A DNA stretch of 64,000 bases from Halorubrum aidingense JCM 13560 (GCF_000336995.1 NZ_AOJI01000019.1:62001-126000), one strand, 5' to 3'; counted from the stretch's first letter, positions 1-8,858 are shown. Numbers and translations: made by a program. Notes: generated by a model from the letters alone, not told the origin.

Positions 1-1
1 G

Positions 2-1234
2 AACCGCGACTACTCGGGGCTCGCGCGGGAGCGCGACGCCGGCGTTCGGACCGCACTCAACGACGCCGGGGTCGACCGCGAGGCGCACCACGACGCGGTG
101 TTGCACACGCCGGGGTCGATCCGGACGAACGCCGGCGACCCGTACTCGGTGTACAGCTACTACTGGAAGAAGTGGACCGACCGCGAGACCGACTCGCCGG
201 CACCGACGCCCGGCGGGGACGCCCTCGTCGACGCCGACGTGCTGGCGGGGGCGATCGGAGCCGGTGACGGTAGCCTCGCTGAGGGTAGTCGCTCCGACGG
301 CGGCGTCGCGACCGACCGCGTCGCCGTCGGTGAGCTGCCCGCGCTCACGGAGTTGGGCTTCGCGGAGCCCGACGCCGAGATCGGACCGGCGGGGACCGAG
401 GCGGCTCGCGACCGGCTCGGCGCGTTCCTCTCGGAGGCGGTGTTCGCGTACGACGCGGCGCGCGACTATCCGGCGCGCGAGGCGACCTCCCGGCTGTCGG
501 CATTTTTAAAGTACGGCGAGATCGGCGTTCGGGAGGTGTACGAGGCGACCGAGCGCGCGATGGCCGCGGCCGAGTCGGACGATCGGCCCGCAGAGCACGC
601 CGAGAGCGTCGCGGAGTACCAGCAACAGCTCGCGTGGCGGGAGTTCTACACGCAGGTGTTGTACCACAATCCCGAGGTGGTGACCGAGAACTACAAGGCG
701 TACGAGGCGGGGATCGAGTGGCGCGACGACCCCGAGGAGATCGCGGCGTGGAAGCGCGGCGAGACCGGGTACCCGATCGTCGACGCCGGGATGCGACAGC
801 TTCGCGCGGAGGCGTTCATGCACAACCGCGTGCGGATGATCGTCGCCTCCTTCCTCACGAAGGATCTCCTCGCCGACTGGCGGCAGGGGTACGAGTACTT
901 CCGGGAGACGTTGGCCGACCACGACACCGCCAACGACAACGGCGGGTGGCAGTGGGCGGCCTCCACGGGGACCGACGCGCAACCCTACTTCCGCATCTTC
1001 AACCCGATGACGCAGGGCGAGCGCTACGACCCCGACGCGGAGTATATCAAAGAACACGTCCCCGAGCTGCGGGGGCTCGACGCCGACCTCATCCACGAGT
1101 GGCACGAACTGTCGCCCACCCAGCGCGCGAACGCCGCACCGGAGTACCCCGCGCCGATCGTCGACCACTCGGAGCGGCGCGAGGCGGCGTTAGCGATGTA
1201 CAAGCGGGCACGCGGCGAGGACCCGGAGGAATAA
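2..1234 (+). CDS. phr: Deoxyribodipyrimidine photolyase (cryptochrome/photolyase family), 5'-truncated
   Basis: Light-driven repair of cyclobutane pyrimidine dimers using FAD. The reading frame is open from the first bases of the window, so the N-terminus lies outside; about 410 residues are visible. They include the end of the antenna domain (NRDYSGLARERD, VLHTPGSIRT) and the C-terminal FAD domain with YPIVDAGMRQL, MHNRVRMIVASFLTKDLL and WQWAASTGTDAQPYFRIFNP, hallmarks of class I photolyases. A Gly/Asp-rich linker sits between the halves. The family assignment is secure; CPD photolyase versus a cryptochrome-like photoreceptor cannot be settled from sequence alone. Confidence 0.93.
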   Translation, partial: NRDYSGLARERDAGVRTALNDAGVDREAHHDAVLHTPGSIRTNAGDPYSVYSYYWKKWTDRETDSPAPTPGGDALVDADVLAGAIGAGDGSLAEGSRSDGGVATDRVAVGELPALTELGFAEPDAEIGPAGTEAARDRLGAFLSEAVFAYDAARDYPAREATSRLSAFLKYGEIGVREVYEATERAMAAAESDDRPAEHAESVAEYQQQLAWREFYTQVLYHNPEVVTENYKAYEAGIEWRDDPEEIAAWKRGETGYPIVDAGMRQLRAEAFMHNRVRMIVASFLTKDLLADWRQGYEYFRETLADHDTANDNGGWQWAASTGTDAQPYFRIFNPMTQGERYDPDAEYIKEHVPELRGLDADLIHEWHELSPTQRANAAPEYPAPIVDHSERREAALAMYKRARGEDPEE

Positions 1235-1299
1235 TTGGAAGATGTCGAAGGATCCGCTATTGCTCTGAGGGCGATCAAGTCCGAAACCACAGCCCCTCA

Positions 1300-1604
1300 A
1301 TCAGGAACTGTTAATTACGGACCGGCGGTGAACCCCTCCAAAGCCCCAGCCGCGAGGGCGACGCACGCTCGCTGCGCTCCTCAGTCGCTCGTTACACTCG
1401 CTCCTTGCGGTGCTTACGTCGCCTCCGTCGCCCTCGCGACTGCCCCTTTGAGTCCCACCCTACTGTACAGCATCGCAGCCTCACACCTCCCCAGCCTCGC
1501 CGCTCACACCCTACGGGCGTTCGCGGCGTCCCTCGCGCACTCTGCTCGCGCCCGATGGGCGCTCGCAGGTGCGCGCCACCGCACCACGGTTTCTATTTAA
1601 AAGA
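1300..1604 (-). repeat. Dispersed structured intergenic element, copy A (long form)
   Basis: Reads on the minus strand and fills the gap between the photolyase and mvaD genes; its end (TTTAAA, 1597-1602) contains the mvaD stop codon. It matches copy D (55.8 kb) along nearly its whole length and copies B and C over the first half. Shared landmarks on the minus strand are GCGCGAGGGAC between two hairpins, the core GAGGCTGGGGAGGTGTGAGG (about 1480-1498), ACTCAAAGGGGCAG, and CGCGGCTGGGGCTTTGGAGG. A 12-bp stem pairs 1352-1363 with 1426-1437. No gene is supported in 1235-1596. Confidence 0.8.
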
Positions 1605-2595
1605 GCGCCTCGCTCTCGTCCAGCAGGTGCGCCGGGCCGCCGACCTCCCAGATATCGGTGTCGATGCCGATTTCGGCGATTCTGCTCTCGACTTCCTCGG
1701 CGTGGTCGGCGGGCGTGTTGACGTACACCGAGGCGCCGGTGTCCGTCGAGAAGTAGACGGGGACGCCGTCCTCCTGCAGCTCGCGGACCGCGTTGAACAC
1801 CTCGATCGTCTCGGGCTGCCAGTACACCCACCCGGCTGGGCCGGTCATGGTGGTGGCCGTCAGCGAGAGCGAGTCGTGCTCGGCGGTCCCGAAGATCCGG
1901 TCGAAGTCGCCCTCGCGCAGCGCGTCGGTCATCTCGACGAGCTGGTCCTGCACGTGGGCGGTCCGGGCCTGCATCATGTGGCTCTCAGCGGCCTCGCGGT
2001 GCGCCTCCTCCGTCTCTTTATACGCGGGAACGTGCGCGGCGACGATCCGGAGGTCCGCTTCGGGGTCGAAGCCGTCGTCGCCCACGCCGACGTCGAGGCG
2101 GTGCGAGCGGCAGTCCTCGTCGTTGAGCCCGGCGTCGAGTCGCGAGTACGCGCCCGTGACGGCGCGGGCGGCCGAGGAGGAGCCGCGGCGGGCGACGGTG
2201 GAGACCTCGGGGAGCGTCAGATCGAGGCCGGCGGCCTCGGTGAGCGCGAGCGCGGCGGCCGCGAACCCGGACGACGAGGAGCCGAAGCCGATGTTCGACG
2301 GGAAGGAGTTCTCGCTCTCCAGTCGGACGGCGGCGTCGACGCCGGCCAGTTCGCGGACGTGCTCGACCACCATGTCGATGCGCTCCGCGGCTCGGCCGCC
2401 CACTTCCTCGTCGCCGATGACGTACACGTCCTCGCTCGCGTCCGGCTGCCACTCAACGGTGGTCGTTGTCGCCGTCGGGGCAGTACAGAGGCTGATGCTG
2501 TCGTGGTACGGCAGCCGCAGTTGCTCGTCGCGCATCCCGTGGTACTTGACGAGCCCCTGGATCGGGTGGGCTCGCGCGGTGGCCTTCTCGCTCAT
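1597..2595 (-). CDS. mvaD: Mevalonate-phosphate/diphosphomevalonate decarboxylase (GHMP family)
   Basis: Isoprenoid synthesis: ATP-dependent decarboxylation in the mevalonate pathway that makes archaeal lipid precursors. The 332-residue protein starts MSEKATARAHPIQGL and carries the GHMP glycine/serine motif NIGFGSSSSGFAAAA near residue 110 and the C-terminal segment TGASVYVNTPADHAEEV. Start chosen at 2595 because family similarity begins there; the open frame upstream is arginine-rich and unlike coding sequence. In haloarchaea this family is reported to act on mevalonate 5-phosphate (giving isopentenyl phosphate) rather than the diphosphate; which substrate applies here is inferred from that, not seen. 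Confidence 0.9.
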   Translation of the reverse strand: MSEKATARAHPIQGLVKYHGMRDEQLRLPYHDSISLCTAPTATTTTVEWQPDASEDVYVIGDEEVGGRAAERIDMVVEHVRELAGVDAAVRLESENSFPSNIGFGSSSSGFAAAALALTEAAGLDLTLPEVSTVARRGSSSAARAVTGAYSRLDAGLNDEDCRSHRLDVGVGDDGFDPEADLRIVAAHVPAYKETEEAHREAAESHMMQARTAHVQDQLVEMTDALREGDFDRIFGTAEHDSLSLTATTMTGPAGWVYWQPETIEVFNAVRELQEDGVPVYFSTDTGASVYVNTPADHAEEVESRIAEIGIDTDIWEVGGPAHLLDESEALF

Positions 2596-2741
2596 ACCTC
2601 GGGAAGCGTCCGGCGGGGGATTAGTCGTTGCGATGGACGGGAGAGTGTGGGGAGAGAGTAACGACACGGTGAGTCTATCGAGACACCGTGGCGCGCGCCG
2701 CCGATCCACAATCTACCGGTTATAAACGAGACGCACCGCGA

Positions 2742-3002
2742 TCAGTCCGAATCCCGAAGCAGCAGATAAATCACGACAACCAACAGCATCACCTCCAGGC
2801 CGGCGATTACCGTCAGCGGAGTCCCGAATCCCCACTGCCACGCCCACCCGCTGTTCCGGTCCTCCGCGTCGTTGTAAATCCACCTGCCGAGGGTCGCCCA
2901 GAGGGCGAGAAGCGCCGCCAGCAGGAACAGCTCGTCGCGGGCGACGGTAACGCCCCAGAGTCGATACGTCGGTAGCTGCGCGAGGGAGGGAACGAGGACC
3001 AT
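2742..3002 (-). CDS. Small two-helix membrane protein, unknown function
   Basis: An 86-residue protein starting MVLVPSLAQLPTYRLWGV. It has two hydrophobic segments (about residues 25-42 and 64-80) and an RDSD tail. The start at 3002 is preferred over longer options because a TATA-like TTTTTAATAAAT lies about 25-40 nt upstream, fitting a leaderless transcript. It is divergent from the ferredoxin gene. I do not recognise the family. Confidence 0.6.
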   Translation of the reverse strand: MVLVPSLAQLPTYRLWGVTVARDELFLLAALLALWATLGRWIYNDAEDRNSGWAWQWGFGTPLTVIAGLEVMLLVVVIYLLLRDSD

Positions 3003-3149
3003 CGATGGACTCGGGTTCGCGCGCCATTTATTAAAAATCGGGATCCACGCGAACCGAACCGATCGACACTCCCCCACCCGCTTCCGTCCCCGCGACGGCG
3101 ACGCGATCGAGGGGAACCCTTTTTGAGGAGTCGGCGGGTACTCCGCTCT

Positions 3150-3491
3150 ATGACCGAGTACACCGTCGAGTTCGTCGGCACCGGCGAGACGATCGAGGTG
3201 GCCGACACGGAGACGATCCTCCAGCCCTGCATCGAGGAGGGGATCGCCCAGGAGTACTCCTGCCGCGTCGGGATGTGTCTCGCCTGCTCCGCCGAGATCG
3301 TCGAGGGCGAGGTGACCCAGCCGGCGGCCCGCGGGCTCACCGACGAAGAGGCGGAGAACTACGCGCTCACCTGCATGGCGCGGCCGCAGTCCGATCTAAA
3401 ACTCGACCGCGGGAAGTACCCGCCGAGCATCGAGGACGACGCGGCGACCGCCGCGGAGAGCGGCGACGGCGCGGCCGCGGACGACGACTGA
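3150..3491 (+). CDS. 2Fe-2S plant-type ferredoxin
   Basis: Soluble one-electron carrier. The 113-residue protein starts MTEYTVEFVGTGETIEV and has the plant-type cluster ligands YSCRVGMCLACSAE and a later Cys in LTCMARP. The C-terminus is a short Ala/Asp tail. It lacks the large N-terminal extension of the abundant haloarchaeal ferredoxin, so it is a smaller paralogue. Its partner is not evident; the AOR enzymes elsewhere in the window use ferredoxin, but no linkage is shown. Confidence 0.92.
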   Translation: MTEYTVEFVGTGETIEVADTETILQPCIEEGIAQEYSCRVGMCLACSAEIVEGEVTQPAARGLTDEEAENYALTCMARPQSDLKLDRGKYPPSIEDDAATAAESGDGAAADDD

Positions 3492-3550
3492 CGCTTCGAC
3501 TCGTCCGATCCCGCGACGCGGCGCGATACGTCGCGGTCGGCGAGATGTCC

Positions 3551-3751
3551 CTATTCTGGACCCTCGAACAGAGTCACCAACGCTCCGGCGATGACCAACC
3601 CGCCGATCAGGTACCCGGCCAGTCCCAACAGCGTCCCCTGCTCGCGGACGGCGTCCGCGATCTGGGAGAGCAGCAGGATACAGACCCCGAGTTGGAACAC
3701 GATAACGAGCAGTAGTCCGGGAACCGACGCGTCGTAGTCGTTGGAGGGCAT
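3551..3751 (-). CDS. Small two-helix membrane protein, unknown function
   Basis: A 66-residue protein, MPSNDYDASVPGLLLVIV..., with two hydrophobic helices (about 11-32 and 43-60) and a short polar loop. It ends convergently with the ferredoxin gene, 60 bp away. No family recognised. Confidence 0.6.
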   Translation of the reverse strand: MPSNDYDASVPGLLLVIVFQLGVCILLLSQIADAVREQGTLLGLAGYLIGGLVIAGALVTLFEGPE

Positions 3752-3836
3752 ACACGAAGATTTCCAAAAAAAGGTAAAATCCCAACGGTATCCGATGCGA
3801 ACCGTCCCACTGAAGCCGAAAACGGTGCCTAACCGC

Positions 3837-5273
3837 TCAGTACGGCACCGCGTACAGCGCGATCGCGAGGAACGGGATTAACGCGATCAGCATCGCGATC
3901 GCGTAGCCGAACATCTCGCGCGCTTTGACGTTCGTGATCGCCAGCAGCGGCAGCGCCCAGAACGGGTTCAGCAGGTTGGTGTGCGCGTCGCCCACCGCGT
4001 ACGCGATGGTGGCCTGCCCGTAGGGGACGCCGAGCCCCTCCGCGGCCTGGAGCACCGACGGACCGATGACGAGCCACTCGCCGCCGCCGGAGGGGACGAA
4101 CAGGTTCGCGACGGCGCCGACGATCCACGCAATCACGGGGTACGTCGCCGCCGTCGAGACGTCGAGCAGCGTCTCGGCGAGCAGCAGCGCGAGCCCGGAG
4201 CTGGCCATGATCCCCTGGATCCCCGCGAAGAAGGGGAAGAGGAGGACGATTCCGGCCGCGGCGCCGGCCGCGTCGTTGAACCGGTCGCGGTAGTACGCCG
4301 GGCGCTGGTAGATCAGCAGGCCGGCGAAGAGGAACCCGAAGTTGACGGCGTTCAGCGTGAACGCGCCGAGCCCCTGTCCGAGGAACTGAAAGCCGAGGAT
4401 GGCGACCCCCGAGAGGGCGATCAGTCCACCGAGGAGTCGACTGTTGTTCATGCGCTCGGCGGGAACGTCGGCGACGTCGGCCGGCGGCTCGTCGACCGGG
4501 TCGGCCGCGTCGGCGGCGTCGGTGCCGCCATCACTTGCCGTCTCGAACAGTTCCGCCTCGTCGACGTAGTGCGTGATCCCCTTCGCGCGGTCCCCGGAGG
4601 GGGCGAGGACGTACAGCACGGCGCTCGCGAAGACGATGGAGAGGGCGGTGAGCGTGAGCGCGTACGGGTGGAAGATGGTCTCGGCGGCCGGCACGGTGGA
4701 CGCGAGGAACTCGAATCCGGTCCCCTCACCGATGTTGTTCGCGTCGGTCAACTGGAGCGGGGCCGACCCGGAGATTCCCCAGTGCCACGTCAGACCGAGC
4801 CCCATGTATCCGGCGACCGCGAGCAGCGGATAGTGAACGTCGATGCCCTTCCGGTGAGCGACTTTTCCCATTTCGCGGGCGAAGATAGCGCCCATGATCA
4901 GGCTGAACCCCCAGTGAACCCACGCCAGCGACATCGAGATGAACCCGACGAACGCGGCGGCCTGCGCGCCGGAGTTGGGGATCTCGGCGAGTCGCTGGAG
5001 GATCGCGTTGATCCGAGGATGGTACGCGATGACGAACCCCGTCATCAGGATTAACACCATTTGCATCGAGAACCCGAGGAACGCCCAGAAGCCGCCGTAC
5101 CAGAACTCTAACAGTTCTACGGGACCCGAATCCGTGGCCACGAGTCCGGCCCCGTAGACGAGATACGTCAGCAGGATGGCGAAGACGAACGGGCTCGGCA
5201 TCCACCGTTCGACGACCTGTGAGATTCTGAATCCGAGACGTTCGATGACGCCTGCACCGTCACTTGTTGCCAT
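3837..5273 (-). CDS. AtoE-family short-chain fatty acid transporter
   Basis: Polytopic membrane protein of 478 residues, starting MATSDGAGVIERLGF. The N-terminal segment MPSPFVFAILLTYLVYG, the motif WVHWGFSLIMGAIFAREMG and the C-terminal FVPSGGGEWLVIGPSV and GDAHTNLLNPFWALPLL are typical of the AtoE/YfcC-type carboxylate transporters. A cytoplasmic acidic loop (DGGTDAADAADPVDE) lies mid-protein. Start 5273 was chosen because the open frame upstream is arginine-rich and contains a tandem DNA repeat. Substrate (acetoacetate, butyrate or similar) is inferred from the family only. Confidence 0.85.
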   Translation of the reverse strand: MATSDGAGVIERLGFRISQVVERWMPSPFVFAILLTYLVYGAGLVATDSGPVELLEFWYGGFWAFLGFSMQMVLILMTGFVIAYHPRINAILQRLAEIPNSGAQAAAFVGFISMSLAWVHWGFSLIMGAIFAREMGKVAHRKGIDVHYPLLAVAGYMGLGLTWHWGISGSAPLQLTDANNIGEGTGFEFLASTVPAAETIFHPYALTLTALSIVFASAVLYVLAPSGDRAKGITHYVDEAELFETASDGGTDAADAADPVDEPPADVADVPAERMNNSRLLGGLIALSGVAILGFQFLGQGLGAFTLNAVNFGFLFAGLLIYQRPAYYRDRFNDAAGAAAGIVLLFPFFAGIQGIMASSGLALLLAETLLDVSTAATYPVIAWIVGAVANLFVPSGGGEWLVIGPSVLQAAEGLGVPYGQATIAYAVGDAHTNLLNPFWALPLLAITNVKAREMFGYAIAMLIALIPFLAIALYAVPY

Positions 5274-5348
5274 GCTACCTGTATCCACGATTATACAGTA
5301 TAAATGATGGGATACTGTCGGAGACGGTGACACGTCGACTGGCGGTGC

Positions 5349-5389
5349 TAGCCGTCTTGGCCGTCTTGGCCGTCTTGGCCGTCCTAGCC
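5349..5389. repeat. Short tandem repeat, about 9-bp unit
   Basis: Tandem copies of CCGTCTTGG, three near-perfect and flanked by degenerate copies containing CTAGCC, in the 128-bp gap between the start of the AtoE gene and the end of the ASCH gene. Confidence 0.8.
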
Positions 5390-5401
5390 GCCCCGATCTT
5401 C

Positions 5402-5719
5402 CTATTCGACGCGCTCGAACCGGTGTCGCACCACGTCGGCGTCGTCGTCCCACTCGAAGCTCCCGCCGTGGGCGTGGACCATCCGCTCTTTGTACGCGTC
5501 AAGCGACGGCGATCCCTCCCGTCGCGCGTCGGCGTCGGTCATGTCGCCGAGGGTGCGCTCGGTGACGTCGGTCAGCTCGAAGGCGACGCCGTCGATCTCG
5601 AAGGTGTCGCCCGGTTCTCCGTACCGGTTCCCGCGGTGGAGCTGCGTCACGTCGCCGTCGAGCGCCGCCTGCTTCACGCGGTCATTCGGCAGGAGGTCGG
5701 CCGGATCGTTCTCGGTCAT
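5402..5719 (-). CDS. ASCH-domain-like (PUA-fold) protein
   Basis: A 105-residue acidic protein starting MTENDPADLLPNDRVKQAALDG. The segment VTQLHRGNRYGEPGDTFEIDG, followed by FELTDVTERTLGDMTDADARREG, resembles the small haloarchaeal ASCH-domain proteins, which have a PUA-like fold associated with RNA binding. Start 5719 fits that size and has a TATA-like CTTATAAA about 28 nt upstream on the coding strand. The biochemical role is unknown. Confidence 0.7.
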   Translation of the reverse strand: MTENDPADLLPNDRVKQAALDGDVTQLHRGNRYGEPGDTFEIDGVAFELTDVTERTLGDMTDADARREGSPSLDAYKERMVHAHGGSFEWDDDADVVRHRFERVE

Positions 5720-5850
5720 GCGCGGACGTTCGAGCCGGATCCGCTTATAAATGCGGGCGAGGCCGATCCGGAGCCCGTCAGCGGGTCGATCGGCGCGGGT
5801 CGGTCGACCCGGAGAGCGTGTCGAGGGGGCGTCCCATCGGTCGAGTCCAC

Positions 5851-6273
5851 TCACCGTCCGAACAGCAGCGGCGACAGCAGCAGCGCCAGCGGGACGGCGA
5901 TCCACACCTGTCCGGCCAGCACGTCGTACTGGCCGATCGTCACCGACGGGGGCGTTCCCTCGACGGCGCCGACGAGGAACTCAAACCCGACCGTGAGGAG
6001 GGTCCAGCCGACGCCGATAACGACCAGTTCCGCGGTCGCGTACTCGGTCGGCATCCGGCGGAAGAACGCGAACGAGATCCCCAGAATCGCCGCGACCAAC
6101 AGCGCCGTGCTCGCTACGTGTCCGGGGTACTCGCCCACGCGGGGGATAAGGACGACTTCGCGAAAGCCGCCGTTCGCGACGGCGACGACGGCCATAAGCA
6201 CCCAGACGCCGAGCGGGGCGAGGAGGACTCGCGGGCGGATCGCGTCGACGGCCGCGACGGAAAGCGGACTCAT
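5851..6273 (-). CDS. Four-helix membrane protein, unknown function
   Basis: A 140-residue protein starting MSPLSVAAVDAIRPRVLLAPLG. It has about four hydrophobic segments (APLGVWVLMAVVAVANG, VASTALLVAAILGISFAFF, AELVVIGVGWTLLTVGFEFLVG and VWIAVPLALLLSPLLFG). No motif recognised. A longer start at 6309 is open but adds polar residues only. Confidence 0.6.
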   Translation of the reverse strand: MSPLSVAAVDAIRPRVLLAPLGVWVLMAVVAVANGGFREVVLIPRVGEYPGHVASTALLVAAILGISFAFFRRMPTEYATAELVVIGVGWTLLTVGFEFLVGAVEGTPPSVTIGQYDVLAGQVWIAVPLALLLSPLLFGR

Positions 6274-6413
6274 GCCCGGCGATTCACCCCGCGAGCACAT
6301 CAGTCTCACCCCGATTCGAGCCGCCCGCCGGATGCCCCGCCGACGCCGAGCCTACTTCGCGAGGGGCGTTACCGATCCCGTACTTCTTTGCTCGTGTGAG
6401 ATATTGACGTCAC

Positions 6414-7913
6414 ATGAAATTATCCGGGGGCGGGCCACGAGTCCTCCTCCTCGTGGTGATCATCCTCCTCGCGGGGTGTGCCGGCGCCGTACCCGGCGGT
6501 CAGGTTTCGACGGACACGGGCGCGAATGGGGACGCGAGTACCGAATCGACGGTCGAAACGGCGAACGGCACCGTCGAGGTCCACTACATCAACGTCGGGC
6601 AATCGGTCAGTACGCTCGTCGTCGGTCCGGAGGGAGAGACGATGCTCGTCGACACGGGTCACTACAACGACGACGGCGAGTACGTGTTACGGTATCTCCA
6701 GCGGCACGACGTCACCCGGATCGACCATCTCGTCACCTCGCACAACGACGCCGATCACATCGGGGGCAACGCGGCGCTCATCGAGTACTACGAGACCGAA
6801 GCGGACGGGATCGGCGCGGTCTACGATCCCGGGATCGCCGCGAGCACGCAGACCTACGCCGAGTACCTCGACGCCGTCGAGGCACACGACGTGACGCTGT
6901 ACGAGACGCGCGAGGGCGACGCGATCTCGTTCGGCGACGTCGACGTCGACGTGCTCGGGCCGCCGGAGCCGTACCTCGAAAACGAGGCGCGAAACGAGAA
7001 CAGCATCGTCCTCAAGCTCACGCACGGAGAGACGAGCTTCCTGCTCTCCGGCGACGCCGAGGACGATCAAGAGGAGTACCTGATCGACGCGTACGGCACG
7101 GAGCTGCAGTCGACCGTGCTGAAGGCCGGCCATCACGGGTCTTCGAGCTCGTCGAGCGAGCCGTTCATCGACGCGGTGCGGCCGCGGGCGGTCGTCATTT
7201 CGAGCGCGTACGACTCGCAGTACGGGCACCCGCACGACGAGGTCCTCCAGCGACTGGCGGATCGGTCGCTCCCGACGTACTGGACCGCGACGCACGGCGA
7301 CATCGTGCTCGTGAGCGACGGAAGCGGCGTCTCCGTGCAGACGCAACGCGACGCGCCCACCGACCCGCTCGCGCTCCGCGACGGTGAGCCGGTCGCGCCG
7401 GGCACGAGCGGTGACGTCGTCGAGCGCGCCCGACTCGGCGGCGATCCGATCGACGGTGAGGCCGGGAGTGACGGCGACGAGACCGACGAGACCGACGAGA
7501 CCGATGACGACACCGACGACACCGTCGACGACACCGACGGCACCACCGGGGAGAACGAGACATCGTCGACCGATCCGGGCGCGGCGCTGGAGGTCGCCGC
7601 GATCAACGCGGACGCCGCGGGTGACGACCGCGAGAATCTCAACGACGAGTACGTCGTCTTCGAAAATACGGGCGACGACCCGATCGAGATGGGCGGGTGG
7701 ACGGTCGAAGACGAGGCGGGCCGGAGCTACGAGATTCCCAGCGGGTTCACGCTCGACGCGGGCGCGACGGTGACGGTTCGAACCGGAAGCGGAACGGACA
7801 CCGACACCGAACTGTACTGGGGGTCGAGCTCGCCGGTCTGGAACAACGACGGCGACACAGTAATGGTCTCGAACGGTGACGGGGAACGTGTCCTCGAGGT
7901 GACCTACGAATGA
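6414..7913 (+). CDS. Secreted ComEC/Rec2-like metallo-beta-lactamase lipoprotein with lamin-tail domain
   Basis: A 499-residue predicted lipoprotein: hydrophobic signal then lipobox LAGC (Cys at about residue 22). Residues about 58-300 are a metallo-beta-lactamase fold with HYINVGQSVSTLVV, metal motif SHNDADHIGG, LLSGDAEDDQEEYL and LKAGHHGSS...YGHPHDEVL, as in the nuclease-like domain of ComEC. An Asp/Glu/Thr linker (DETDETDETDDDTDD) leads to a C-terminal lamin-tail domain (VVFENTGDDPIEMGGWTVED ... SSPVWNNDGDTVMV). It overlaps the DUF3006 gene by 4 nt. Probably acts outside the membrane, perhaps on extracellular DNA; that is inference. Confidence 0.88.
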   Translation: MKLSGGGPRVLLLVVIILLAGCAGAVPGGQVSTDTGANGDASTESTVETANGTVEVHYINVGQSVSTLVVGPEGETMLVDTGHYNDDGEYVLRYLQRHDVTRIDHLVTSHNDADHIGGNAALIEYYETEADGIGAVYDPGIAASTQTYAEYLDAVEAHDVTLYETREGDAISFGDVDVDVLGPPEPYLENEARNENSIVLKLTHGETSFLLSGDAEDDQEEYLIDAYGTELQSTVLKAGHHGSSSSSSEPFIDAVRPRAVVISSAYDSQYGHPHDEVLQRLADRSLPTYWTATHGDIVLVSDGSGVSVQTQRDAPTDPLALRDGEPVAPGTSGDVVERARLGGDPIDGEAGSDGDETDETDETDDDTDDTVDDTDGTTGENETSSTDPGAALEVAAINADAAGDDRENLNDEYVVFENTGDDPIEMGGWTVEDEAGRSYEIPSGFTLDAGATVTVRTGSGTDTDTELYWGSSSPVWNNDGDTVMVSNGDGERVLEVTYE

Positions 7914-8206
7914 GCGATATCGAACTTCCGGACGGCACGTACACCGCGGTCGTCGACAACGTCGAAGACGGGCTCGCGACCGTGTTCTTCGAACGCGACG
8001 ACGAGGAGGTCGGGAACGCGGTGATCGAGGCGACACGACTCCCTCCCGACGCGCGCCACGCCGACGCCGTCCTCTCCGTGACGATCGGTGACAGGAGCAT
8101 CGAGGCCGCGTCGTACTACCCCGAGTCGACGGCGAATCGCGCTGCAGAGGCGCAGGACCGGTTCGATCGGCTCTCGAAGCGACCGCCGTCCGATGAGGAC
8201 GGGTAG
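7910..8206 (+). CDS. DUF3006 family protein
   Basis: A 98-residue acidic protein starting MSDIELPDGTYTAVVDNVEDG with LATVFFERDDEEVG, matching the small DUF3006 proteins commonly encoded next to ComEC-like metallo-beta-lactamases. Its ATG overlaps the upstream stop (ATGA), so the two are probably translationally coupled and work together. Confidence 0.8.
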   Translation: MSDIELPDGTYTAVVDNVEDGLATVFFERDDEEVGNAVIEATRLPPDARHADAVLSVTIGDRSIEAASYYPESTANRAAEAQDRFDRLSKRPPSDEDG

Positions 8207-8444
8207 CTGAGAGGCATATAGCCGCGAGGAGGGTTTGGACGATGAAGGACGAAGCTCATTATTCTCTAGCCGGAGAAGTCATCCCACTAAATCCACATTC
8301 CGAGAATTATCTACTGTGTCATACGTTCTTGTAAATACAAGGTAACTGCCCTCATGACCCCGAGATAGCCTCCTGTGAACCGTTGGAGAATAACAAGGCA
8401 AGTACCTCCCATCGAGTGTGAGTCTACACGCGATACGTCGAGGA

Positions 8445-8597
8445 TCAATCACTCATCACTTGTCGGTAGACGTGCCGGAGAAGGTTGTTAGCGACCGGAT
8501 GACTGTGAGTTTGGACGTGCATGAAAGACACTACAACCAGCGTGGAGAGCAGAAGAAAACAGAGCAACGTCAGGACCGTCTTGACAACACATAACAT
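8445..8597 (-). CDS. Possible 50-residue single-helix membrane peptide
   Basis: Reading the minus strand by hand gives 50 codons starting MLCVVKTVLTLLCFLLLSTL, a hydrophobic helix at about residues 4-25, then a polar tail HVQTHSHPVANNLLRHVYRQ and a TGA stop. The organisation (short cytoplasmic start, one helix, amphipathic His/Arg tail) looks protein-like rather than random. It is divergent from the 73-residue ORF with only 38 bp between starts. No homologue recognised. Confidence 0.4.
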   Translation of the reverse strand: MLCVVKTVLTLLCFLLLSTLVVVSFMHVQTHSHPVANNLLRHVYRQVMSD

Positions 8598-8635
8598 GTC
8601 AAAGAAATATCATTATTAGTATCATACAATCTGGT

Positions 8636-8857
8636 ATGATAAACCCTCTAAATTACATTAAAGCAGGATTCGCGATTCTTGCTGTACTATTAGCCTACTC
8701 GTCAGCGATGACGATTATGAATGGGAACCTCAAAGAAGGACTCACCCCGGGCTGGATTGATTTTGCGACTTCCAACCCAATGATGTTCGCGTTACTACTG
8801 GTTATCGGTGGAATGCTAATCGGCGCACCATTCCTACAGGCCATGAGCAACGCCTAA
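8636..8857 (+). CDS. Small two-helix membrane protein in low-GC islet
   Basis: A 73-residue protein, MINPLNYIKAGFAILAVLLA..., with hydrophobic helices at about residues 9-28 and 49-68 separated by NGNLKEGLTPGWIDFATSNP. Codon use is AT-rich (ATT, AAA, TTA, ACT), unlike neighbouring genes, which suggests transfer. It is followed two bases after the stop by an inverted repeat. Function unknown; small virus- or plasmid-borne membrane proteins have this general build, but no specific match is claimed. Confidence 0.65.
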   Translation: MINPLNYIKAGFAILAVLLAYSSAMTIMNGNLKEGLTPGWIDFATSNPMMFALLLVIGGMLIGAPFLQAMSNA

Positions 8858-8858
8858 C

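Noticed and set aside
1405..2661. A 418-codon plus-strand frame over repeat copy A and opposite mvaD
   Set aside because: mvaD on the minus strand is well supported; the plus frame lacks any domain.
5264..7387. A 707-codon plus-strand frame across the ASCH gene and the lipoprotein start
   Set aside because: Runs through intergenic tandem repeats and is antisense to, or out of frame with, convincing genes.
8371..8390. A possible duplicated tRNA-Ile end (TGAACCGT) at the left of the low-GC islet
   Set aside because: The match is only about eight bases before a gap, too short to call an attachment site.
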